Below are positions 1 to 5,068 of a stretch of 5,116 nt of DNA, in pieces (the first letter of the stretch is position 1; each line of letters opens with the position of its first letter). The notes under the pieces were generated by a model. That model saw only the letters and a program-made list of their open reading frames with translations, did not search any database and was not told where the DNA came from. The DNA comes from Eubacteriales Family XIII. Incertae Sedis bacterium (GTDB taxonomy: Bacteria; Bacillota; Clostridia; Peptostreptococcales; Anaerovoracaceae), in NCBI GenBank assembly GCA_031276775.1, contig JAISML010000124.1, positions 1 through 5,116 of the forward strand, read 5' to 3'. Position numbers and translations under genes: made by a program.

Positions 1-492
1 CGTACAGAACAACAGAACGCAAAACATGCCCAAGCAGACCTCCGGGATGGCGACGATGAGGTAATTGACGATCCCCATGCCGTAGTCGAACGCGGAATAC
101 TGTCTGCGCGCCATGATCACGCCCAAAATGACGCCGCCGAAACAGCCGATGAAAATGCCCGACACGCCGAGGACGAGCGAAACGGGCAGACGCTCCAAAA
201 TGACTTCGCTCACCTTTCTGCCGGTAAACGTGTATCCCAAATCACCCTGCAGGATGTTTCGGAACCAGGAGAAATACCGTACGATCGCCGGCTTGTCGAG
301 TCCCAAAGTCTCTTTCACCCGCTCGATTTCCGCCGGCGTCGGTTGACGCCCGCCTCCGCCGCCGTGCTGACCCTTGCCGAAATACACCTCCACGGGATCG
401 CTGAGACTGTCCATGGAAATGAAACCCACGATCGTGATGATCAGCACGATCGGAATCATAACAATCATTCTCTTCAATACGTACTTCCACAT
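1..492 (-). CDS. oppB: OppB/DppB-type ABC importer permease, N-terminal part (runs off the left edge)
   Basis: Inner-membrane channel subunit of a peptide/nickel-type ABC importer. The first 164 residues are present with no stop before the window edge; the family is usually about 310-340 residues, so roughly half is missing, including the EAA loop that contacts the ATPases. The start is MWKYVLKRM, a short positively charged cytoplasmic end, followed by membrane helix 1 (about 9-29). An extracytoplasmic stretch comes next, with the family pattern ETLGLDKPAIVRYFSWFRNILQ and GDLGYTFTGRKV (about 61-93). Helix 2 is about 104-126 and helix 3 starts near 141. The long loop after helix 1 is typical of OppB/DppB rather than OppC. 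An unusual Gly5 tract lies at 44-48. The ATG at 492 is preceded by GAGG at a 7-base spacing. A frame-shifted ATG at 505 reads a different, non-homologous frame and is not used. The gene lies 97 bases downstream of the binding-protein gene in the same operon. The symbol is family-level; the substrate is unknown. Confidence 0.93.
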   Translation of the reverse strand, partial: MWKYVLKRMIVMIPIVLIITIVGFISMDSLSDPVEVYFGKGQHGGGGGRQPTPAEIERVKETLGLDKPAIVRYFSWFRNILQGDLGYTFTGRKVSEVILERLPVSLVLGVSGIFIGCFGGVILGVIMARRQYSAFDYGMGIVNYLIVAIPEVCLGMFCVLLFCT

Positions 493-588
493 AACCGCGC
501 CTCATTGCATTCCCCGCCGACGGGCTTCCTTTGCGCCCCGCCGGAATGTCCGCGCGGACCCGAACCGGGCGCCGCAGGTTGTCTGCCG
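493..588 (-). other. Structured GC-rich spacer between binding-protein and permease genes
   Basis: This 96-base gap holds several inverted repeats. There is a perfect 12-bp palindrome GTCCGCGCGGAC (548-559). It is nested inside a 6-bp outer pairing, GCGCCC (533-538) with GGGCGC (567-572). Competing small hairpins are CCCG-AAC-CGGG (559-569) and CCCG-CCGA-CGGG (513-524). There is no T-tract on the minus strand, so this is not an intrinsic terminator. In importer operons the binding protein is commonly made in excess over the permeases, and a stem-loop at this junction can protect the upstream mRNA or slow readthrough. That role is inferred here. Confidence 0.5.
500..503 (-). promoter_or_regulatory. 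Ribosome binding site of the permease gene
   Basis: GAGG on the minus strand, seven bases before the ATG at 492. It decides this ATG over the out-of-frame ATG at 505. Confidence 0.6.
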
Positions 589-2232
589 TTACTTCGCGGC
601 GCTGATGCGATTCAGATAAGAAAACTCCGCATAGGCCGATTTGCTGATGTCGATCCGATTGTTTGCCGAATAGGCATTGACGTAGCCCCAGGTCGGCACG
701 AAGATCGCGCGATCCACGAGCGACGTATACACTTCCCGGATCTTTTCGACGGCGGTTTCATCGTCGCCCGCGCGGTACGCGGCCTCGGCGGCGTCGATGG
801 TGGCATTGAATTCCTCAAAATACGGACCCCATCGCACTTCGTGCCCGCGCTCCGGATCCGAAGCGTAACGGAATTCGTCCACGAGGCTTCCCACATTCGG
901 ACTCCCGGTGAAATAATCGAAAAGGAGCGTCCAGGATTTTTCATCCTTGTACTTGCTCCACGTATCGTCGTCCACTTCCTGAACCTGCAGATCGATGCCG
1001 GCTTTCTTGGCCTCCTGCTGAAGAATGAGGATCGCTTTGTTGATCTCGCTGCCCTCGCCGTAAGCGTCGTACCATGTGATGGAGAGCTTCTTTCCCTCTT
1101 TTTCGTAAATGCCGTCCGCGCCGAGCGTATAGCCGGACGCCTCGACGTATTTCTTCGCCTCGTCCACGCCGGTCGCGTAGGTGGGCAGATCGTCGCTGTA
1201 ACCGGCGGCAAAGCTCGGTACCGCATATTCCCACGGTCTTCCGATCCCGGACAAAGCGCCTTGCACCAAATCCTCCGTATTGACCAGGCTCGCGATCGCC
1301 TTTCTGATGTTTTCGTCATCGAGAAATTCCGCGGATTGATTGAACCAGAAGCCTTGCACACGGTTGTCCGGAACCTTGTATACGGTGATGGTCGGATCGG
1401 CTTCCAGCAAAGTGGTGTTGCTGTCCCACGTGGCTGTGACGTCGATCTCCCCCGACTGCATGGCCGCTACCGCGATGGCATCCTCGTCGATGAGCTGCAG
1501 ACGAAGATATTGAATCTCCGCAGGCTCGTAATAGTCCTCAAAACGCTCCAACAGGATGTATTCATCCGCATTGCTTTCCTTGTATTTAAAAGGACCGTTG
1601 CCGACGGGGATCCCGTCCTCAAATTTGTATTCCGTGAACTGCGTGCCGTCCAGACCCCCGAATATGTGCTCCGGCAGAATATAAAAGGTTTCATCGAGAA
1701 AATCGAGAAAATTCCAATACGATTCCTCATAGGTCACGGTCACCGTGCGCTCGTCGTCGGCGACCCATGTGCCGGGCTGCGATTCGACGCCGAAGTATTC
1801 AAATGAGGCTTCCGGGTTTTCCGCCCAGAACTTCTGCGAAAAGACGAGGTCGTCGGCCGTCAGGGATTCCCCGTCGTGCCACTTGAGCCCTTCGCGGAGC
1901 GTGATGACAAATTGGGTATGGTTCTCGTTCGGTTCCACGCTCTCCGCCAAGAGATAGTCGGTTCCGATCTTCCCTTCCCGGTCGATCCAGTTGTACACGA
2001 GCGGCGTGTTGAAAATAAACCGCATATACTGATAATTCGGTTCGAGATACGGCTGCGCCGGATCCGAGGGACCCCAACCGAGGTTGTAGATGACCTGCAG
2101 ACCTTCTTCTTCGCTTTCCCCGTCTTTCCCGTCGGTTTTCGCATCGCCTCCGCACCCCGAAAACGCGGCGACCGCCGCAAGCGCCAAGACGAGGACTGCC
2201 GACAACCAACGTTTCTTTTTCATCTTTTTCAT
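589..2232 (-). CDS. Extracellular substrate-binding lipoprotein of the peptide/nickel ABC importer (SBP_bac_5, AppA/OppA/DppA type)
   Basis: Captures the solute outside the membrane and delivers it to the permease pair. 547 residues, normal for the family. The N-terminus MKKMKKKRW plus a hydrophobic stretch (10-24) and lipobox FSGC gives a lipoprotein signal with Cys27 as the acylated residue. A charged, flexible linker (28-43, ending SEEE) follows. Family hallmarks are LREGLKWHDG (112-121) with TADDLVFS just after, GNGPFK (211-216), then LIDEDAIAVAAMQSGEIDV, FWFNQS with IRKAIASLVN, and AKKYVEASGYTLGADGIY. ATG 2232 is chosen because AAGGAG sits six bases upstream and it gives a clean signal peptide. 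The open frame extends to 2427, but that extension overlaps oppF and would bury the signal peptide. A second ATG at 2223 lacks a spaced ribosome site. The gene lies 101 bases after oppF. Peptides are the default substrate, but the family also binds nickel, sugars, opines and other solutes, so specificity is open. Confidence 0.96.
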   Translation of the reverse strand: MKKMKKKRWLSAVLVLALAAVAAFSGCGGDAKTDGKDGESEEEGLQVIYNLGWGPSDPAQPYLEPNYQYMRFIFNTPLVYNWIDREGKIGTDYLLAESVEPNENHTQFVITLREGLKWHDGESLTADDLVFSQKFWAENPEASFEYFGVESQPGTWVADDERTVTVTYEESYWNFLDFLDETFYILPEHIFGGLDGTQFTEYKFEDGIPVGNGPFKYKESNADEYILLERFEDYYEPAEIQYLRLQLIDEDAIAVAAMQSGEIDVTATWDSNTTLLEADPTITVYKVPDNRVQGFWFNQSAEFLDDENIRKAIASLVNTEDLVQGALSGIGRPWEYAVPSFAAGYSDDLPTYATGVDEAKKYVEASGYTLGADGIYEKEGKKLSITWYDAYGEGSEINKAILILQQEAKKAGIDLQVQEVDDDTWSKYKDEKSWTLLFDYFTGSPNVGSLVDEFRYASDPERGHEVRWGPYFEEFNATIDAAEAAYRAGDDETAVEKIREVYTSLVDRAIFVPTWGYVNAYSANNRIDISKSAYAEFSYLNRISAAK

Positions 2233-2238
2233 CTTTCT

Positions 2239-2244
2239 CTCCTT
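2239..2244 (-). promoter_or_regulatory. Strong ribosome binding site of the binding-protein gene
   Basis: AAGGAG six bases before the ATG at 2232, inside an almost pure purine stretch of the mRNA (minus strand of about 2233-2261). It is the best-spaced Shine-Dalgarno in the operon, fitting the need for more binding protein than transporter. It also fixes the start well inside the longer open frame. Confidence 0.8.
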
Positions 2245-2333
2245 TTCCCCTTTCCCCCTTTTCGCAGACTTTCCGTCGATGCGCCGTCCGCACAAAACGC
2301 CCCGGACTTCCGCATCCTCCGCATTTCGGATGT

Positions 2334-3308
2334 TCACTGCACCAAGTGGCAGGCGACAAAATGCCCCGGGAGGATCTCCCGCAATGCCGGCCGCTCCTCG
2401 CCGCAGTCCTTTCGCGCGGACAGACACCGAGGATGAAAACGGCAGCCGGTCGGCGCGCGTATGGTGTTTGGAACGTCGCCCACGAGCGATATGCGTTGTT
2501 TTCTGCCTCCCGCTTTCGGAACCGGCATGGCGGAGATGAGCGCCTGCGTATAAGGATGCAAACTGTTTGCAAATATCTCATCCGCCTCGCATCGTTCAAC
2601 CACCGAGCCGAGATACATGACGCACACGTCGTCGCTGATAAATTTCACGACCGAAAGCTCATGGGAGATAAAAAGACAGGTCAAACTGAATTGCTCTTTG
2701 ATGTCCAAGAGCAGATTCAGGATCTGCGACTGAACGGAAACGTCGAGTGCGGACACGGGTTCGTCGAACACGATGAAATCCGGATTTAAAGCCAACGCCC
2801 GCGCGATGGCGATGCGCTGCCGCTGTCCTCCGGAAAACTCATGCGGGTATTTGCCGATCTGATACGCTTTGAGCCCCACAATTTCAATCAATTCTTTTAC
2901 GCGATCATCCCGCTCTTTTGGCGTCCCCATATGATGCACCTCAAAAGGTTCCCTCACGATCGAGCCCATGGACATGCGGCTGTTCAAAGAACCGTACGGA
3001 TCCTGAAACACAAACTGCATGCGTCTGCGCAACGCCCTGAGTTCCCTGCCCCGAAGTTTGCCGATGTCTTTCCCGTCAAACACCGCCGTTCCTTCGGTCG
3101 GCTTTTCAAGACCGACGGCAATGCGGCCGAGCGTGGTCTTTCCGCAGCCGGATTCCCCGACCAAACCCAAGGTCCTTCCCTTGTCAATCGCGATCGTGAC
3201 GCCGTCAATCGCTTTCACGGCGTCGCCGACGATGCGAAGCGCACTGCCTCCCGCAGAGAAATACTTCTTGACTTCATTCAACATAAGCAACGACGCATCG
3301 GATTTCAA
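2334..3308 (-). CDS. oppF: OppF/DppF-type ATP-binding subunit of the peptide/nickel ABC importer
   Basis: Cytoplasmic ATPase that pairs with OppD to power transport. 324 residues from a TTG start, normal for the family. Walker A is GESGCGKT (51-58), Q-loop Gln102 lies in FQDP, the signature is FSGGQRQR (158-165), Walker B is FIVFDE (178-183), the D-loop is SALD (186-189) and H-loop His216 lies in ISHE. All catalytic elements are intact. The C-terminal oligopeptide-transporter region has HPYTQALISAMP followed by Cys289-x5-Cys295-x6-Cys302-x17-Cys320, a pattern linked to an iron-sulfur site in some relatives. The TTG at 3308 is chosen because GGAGGAG lies five bases upstream and TTGA overlaps the oppD stop. 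The first in-frame ATG (3284, residue 9) has no ribosome site. The upstream open frame to 3476 is only oppD in another frame. Confidence 0.95.
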   Translation of the reverse strand: MKSDASLLMLNEVKKYFSAGGSALRIVGDAVKAIDGVTIAIDKGRTLGLVGESGCGKTTLGRIAVGLEKPTEGTAVFDGKDIGKLRGRELRALRRRMQFVFQDPYGSLNSRMSMGSIVREPFEVHHMGTPKERDDRVKELIEIVGLKAYQIGKYPHEFSGGQRQRIAIARALALNPDFIVFDEPVSALDVSVQSQILNLLLDIKEQFSLTCLFISHELSVVKFISDDVCVMYLGSVVERCEADEIFANSLHPYTQALISAMPVPKAGGRKQRISLVGDVPNTIRAPTGCRFHPRCLSARKDCGEERPALREILPGHFVACHLVQ

Positions 3309-4390
3309 TGTATCTCCTCCCCCCGAAACACAGGCGCGGAATCGAGGTCGTCGGCGACCCCCGCGCGGAACGGGAAATGGCAACGGACGAAATGTCTGTC
3401 GGACACCTTGTCGAGCTGCGGCGCGACTTCCCCGCAGCGCGCCCGGCGGCGATCGCAACGGGGCGAAAATCGGCAAGCCTTTGAATAGAACATCGGGGAA
3501 GGCACCGTCCCCTTGATCACGCAGAGCTTTCTTTTGGCGTCCAGATCCATGGTCGGAATGGAATCCACCAAGCCCTGCGTATACGGATGCATCGGCGCGT
3601 CGAACAGTTCCGCTGCTGTGGTCTCTTCCACGATTTGTCCCGCGTACATCACCATCGCCCTGTCGGCGATCTCAGCGACGACGCCGAGATTGTGGGTGAT
3701 CATGAGCAGACTCATGTCATAGGTCTTGCGCATCTCGCGCATGAGATCGAGTATCTGAGCCTGAATCGTCACGTCGAGCGCTGTCGTGGGTTCGTCGGCA
3801 ATGAGCAATTTCGGATTGCAGGCCATGGCCATCGCGATCATGACACGCTGACGCATCCCGCCGGAAAATTGATGCGGATAGCTCTTTACGCTCTCTTTCG
3901 GATCCGAAATGCCCACGCGATCCAGCATTTCGACGGCATATTGCATGGCCGCCCGCTTCGATTTGCCGAGATGCAGCCGCACACTTTCGGCGATCTGGAA
4001 GCCTACGGTAAAAAGCGGATTCAGACTCGTCATCGGTTCCTGAAAGATCATCGATATCTCATTGCCGCGCACGGAGCGCATCGTCCTGTCGCTGAGAGAG
4101 AGAATGTCCGTACCGCAGAATTTCAGCTCTTCCGCTTCGACTTTCGCGTACGACATGTCGAGCAGACGCAGAACAGACATCGCGGTGACACTTTTGCCGC
4201 AGCCGGATTCTCCGACCAGCGCCACGCTCTCACCCTTTGCAATGTCGAAACTCACGCCCGTCACCGCCGAAACCCATCCGTCCCGTCCGGAAAACGCGAC
4301 GCTCAGATCTTTGACATGCAGTAAGCGCTTGTCCGCTTCTTCATTTGTGGAAGATGTTTTCCTTGCCGAAAGTGTTTCCCTTATATCCAT
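3305..4390 (-). CDS. oppD: OppD/DppD-type ATP-binding subunit of the peptide/nickel ABC importer
   Basis: First gene of the operon; a cytoplasmic ATPase partner of OppF. 361 residues. Walker A is GESGCGKS (60-67), Q-loop Gln117 lies in FQEP, the signature is FSGGMRQR (175-182; Met in place of the last Gln is usual in OppD/DppD), Walker B is LLIADE (195-200), the D-loop is TALD (203-206) and H-loop His233 lies in ITHN. The C-terminal region has HPYTQGLVDSIP, then Cys306-x5-Cys312-x6-Cys319-x17-Cys337. A poorly conserved tail of about 20 residues runs to RGEEIH. About 20 extra polar residues precede the usual first strand (LLHVKDLSVAF). ATG 4390 is the first start after an in-frame stop. Its ribosome site is weak (GGCGGG, nine bases away), while a better GAGGAG lies 23 bases off. 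The gene overlaps oppF by four bases. It sits downstream of a long untranslated leader with a terminator, so its expression may be attenuated. Confidence 0.95.
   Translation of the reverse strand: MDIRETLSARKTSSTNEEADKRLLHVKDLSVAFSGRDGWVSAVTGVSFDIAKGESVALVGESGCGKSVTAMSVLRLLDMSYAKVEAEELKFCGTDILSLSDRTMRSVRGNEISMIFQEPMTSLNPLFTVGFQIAESVRLHLGKSKRAAMQYAVEMLDRVGISDPKESVKSYPHQFSGGMRQRVMIAMAMACNPKLLIADEPTTALDVTIQAQILDLMREMRKTYDMSLLMITHNLGVVAEIADRAMVMYAGQIVEETTAAELFDAPMHPYTQGLVDSIPTMDLDAKRKLCVIKGTVPSPMFYSKACRFSPRCDRRRARCGEVAPQLDKVSDRHFVRCHFPFRAGVADDLDSAPVFRGEEIH
3314..3320 (-). promoter_or_regulatory. Ribosome binding site of oppF, inside the end of oppD
   Basis: GGAGGAG on the minus strand, five bases before the TTG at 3308. 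It lies within the last codons of oppD (the Gly-Glu-Glu of RGEEIH). It supports the non-ATG start and translational coupling between the two ATPases. Confidence 0.75.
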
Positions 4391-4451
4391 TGCAGTTTTC
4401 CCGCCAAAACCGGCTCCTCAAAGCGATTCCTCAAATCGATGTCCCATGTCC

Positions 4452-4493
4452 AAAAAAACAAATGACAGCAGACGCAAAACGTCCTGCTGTCAT
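4452..4493 (-). terminator. Intrinsic (Rho-independent) terminator in the leader, leftward
   Basis: Inverted repeat ATGACAGCAG (4462-4471) with CTGCTGTCAT (4484-4493): ten perfect pairs, then one bulged base, three more pairs (ACG/CGT) and a five-base loop. On the minus strand it is followed at once by TTGTTTTTTTG (4461-4451). The plus strand has no T-tract after the hairpin, so it works leftward only. It ends 61 bases before oppD and downstream of the main promoter, so operon transcription must read through it. Confidence 0.85.
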
Positions 4494-4681
4494 GATCGTT
4501 CAGGCAGACAATCCCCCGAAAAACGCGAAATCCCTTGGTGCCGATTCCGGAACCCGCCGGACGGCGGCGCTGCTTTTAGCTTTGCCCCCCCCCCGGAAAT
4601 TTACATTATTATCCATTTCTGCGCCTTTCCTGCATTGAAATCCTCGCTTGATTCGTCACGTATGTATTGTTCGTCCGGTTT

Positions 4682-4751
4682 GATCCGTCGATGCCGTCGA
4701 TCCATCGATCCGATCCCTTGATGCCGTCGATCCGATCCGCCGCAGCAGATC
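4682..4751. repeat. GATC-rich degenerate repeat patch
   Basis: Seven GATC sites occur in 70 bases (at 4682, 4699, 4707, 4712, 4729, 4734 and 4748). GATGCCGTCGATCC occurs exactly twice, 30 bases apart (4690-4703 and 4720-4733). GATCCGATCC also occurs twice (4707-4716 and 4729-4738), and CGTCGAT units recur. It lies inside the predicted leader transcript. It is not a CRISPR array: the units are too short and irregular. Confidence 0.7.
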
Positions 4752-4789
4752 GTCGCACCTTGCTCCGTTGCTCTGTAAAACCCGTTCCC

Positions 4790-4818
4790 ACGCCGGAGAA
4801 ATGCGGCGTCTCCGGCGT
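4790..4818 (-). other. Perfect 10-bp hairpin near the 5' end of the leader
   Basis: ACGCCGGAGA (4790-4799) and TCTCCGGCGT (4809-4818) are exact complements around a nine-base loop. It starts about 38 bases after the predicted transcript start. No T-tract follows on the minus strand, so it is a structural or regulatory stem rather than a terminator. Confidence 0.65.
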
Positions 4819-4862
4819 TTGCGAGCCGAGACAAACCGACAGGAATACTCCGTCATTTGTGT

Positions 4863-4891
4863 ATTATATAAAAACATATATGTTTTGTCAA
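4863..4891 (-). promoter_or_regulatory. Consensus sigma-70/sigma-A promoter (P1) driving the operon leader
   Basis: On the minus strand, TTGACA (4891-4886) and TATAAT (4868-4863) are both perfect matches, separated by exactly 17 bases. The predicted transcript start is an A near 4856. It is the strongest promoter signal in the window and faces the importer genes. A palindrome fills its spacer, so it is probably repressed under some condition. Confidence 0.88.
4871..4886. promoter_or_regulatory. Perfect 16-bp palindrome in the P1 spacer, likely operator
   Basis: AAAACATATATGTTTT is its own reverse complement. It occupies nearly all of the DNA between the -35 and -10 boxes, touching the last-read edge of the -35. 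A dimeric repressor bound here would block RNA polymerase. The regulator cannot be named from the site. Confidence 0.6.
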
Positions 4892-4917
4892 GTTTTTGAA
4901 TCCTGATTTGCCGCGGA

Positions 4918-4939
4918 TTTTTAAAGTATTTTTAAAGTA
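4918..4939. repeat. Perfect tandem repeat of 11 bp upstream of P1
   Basis: TTTTTAAAGTA occurs twice back to back (4918-4928 and 4929-4939). The unit is one helical turn long, so both copies face the same side of the DNA. The pair lies 27 bases upstream of the -35 box, centred about 72 bases before the predicted start, a common position for an activator site. It could also act as curved AT-rich DNA. Confidence 0.6.
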
Positions 4940-5039
4940 CCTCCGTTTCGCCGGAATGGGACCGGGAAACACCGATGGAACGCCCTGAACCGGCAGAAGC
5001 GTCTGCTTTGAAAACTTGCGGCAAACCAGTCATAGAACA
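4940..5039. other. Intergenic DNA between the two promoters, no gene seen
   Basis: The only structure I see is a bulged hairpin at 4945-4970, GTTTC/GAAAC plus CCGG/CCGG around a seven-base loop. A 33-codon open frame on the minus strand (5033-4932, MTGLPQVFKA...) has no ribosome site and no recognisable family, and I do not call it. No RNA gene is apparent. Confidence 0.4.
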
Positions 5040-5068
5040 ATTTTCGTCTCTCTTGCGTGCTTTGTCAA
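5040..5068 (-). promoter_or_regulatory. Possible second promoter (P2) further upstream
   Basis: A perfect -35 TTGACA (5068-5063), then 17 bases, then GAAAAT (5045-5040), which matches four of six -10 positions. Upstream of the -35 the minus strand is rich in A and T tracts (about 5069-5100), including the palindrome GAAAATTTTC (5069-5078), like an UP element. It would add transcription towards the operon, starting near 5033. Confidence 0.45.

Larger units (their letters stand above)
4391..4856 (-). ncRNA. Long untranslated leader, or a separate ~400-nt small RNA, of unknown class
   Basis: From the predicted start of transcription near 4856 to oppD there are about 465 bases with no convincing gene. 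In RNA order it holds a perfect 10-bp hairpin (4818-4790), a GATC-rich repeat patch (4751-4682), an AT-rich stretch (about 4619-4597), a run of ten G (4594-4585), a small hairpin CCGCC/GGCGG (4567-4554), an intrinsic terminator (4493-4452) and a 5-bp hairpin CGATT-TGAGG-AATCG (4438-4424). I looked for the conserved T-box sequence and for lysine, SAM, TPP, guanidine-I, RNase P, tmRNA and 6S landmarks and found none that hold together. Short open frames here are arginine-rich products of the repeats and look spurious. Either an attenuator/riboswitch for the operon or an independent RNA fits; the sequence alone does not decide. Confidence 0.4.

Noticed and set aside
343..1806. 487-codon open frame on the plus strand
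   Set aside because: It is antisense to the binding-protein gene, which has unmistakable family motifs. The plus-strand product is His/Arg/Val-rich with no recognisable domain, as expected from GC-rich codon bias opposite a real gene.
2286..2307. Stem-loop between oppF and the binding-protein gene
   Set aside because: Only five pairs (GTCCG/CGGAC) around a 12-base loop and no T-tract on the minus strand; too weak to call an attenuator.
2233..2427. N-terminal extension of the binding protein to a GTG at 2427
   Set aside because: It would overlap oppF by 94 bases, ignore the well-placed AAGGAG at 2239-2244 and place the lipoprotein signal in the middle of the chain.
1799..2599. 266-codon minus-strand open frame spanning the oppF end and binding-protein start
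   Set aside because: It is an out-of-frame reading of two real genes and crosses their junction. The Arg-rich product matches nothing.
3587..4324. 245-codon plus-strand open frame opposite oppD
   Set aside because: Antisense shadow of an intact ATPase gene. The composition is His/Arg-rich with no family pattern and no ribosome site of note.
4682..4751. CRISPR array or origin iterons
   Set aside because: There are only two exact 14-bp copies with uneven remainders, no uniform repeat-spacer layout, and no cas, rep or dnaA gene nearby.
4494..4856. T-box or lysine riboswitch
   Set aside because: AAGGTGCGA occurs in the leader (around 4759) and is faintly lysine-riboswitch-like, and GGGTTCCGG is faintly T-box-like, but none of the other conserved segments of either class is present in order.
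4601..4877. Short minus-strand open frames in the leader (60-77 codons), including one whose ATG (4856) coincides with the predicted transcript start
   Set aside because: They overlap in different frames, translate the GATC repeat patch into Arg-rich runs, lack ribosome sites and resemble no family.
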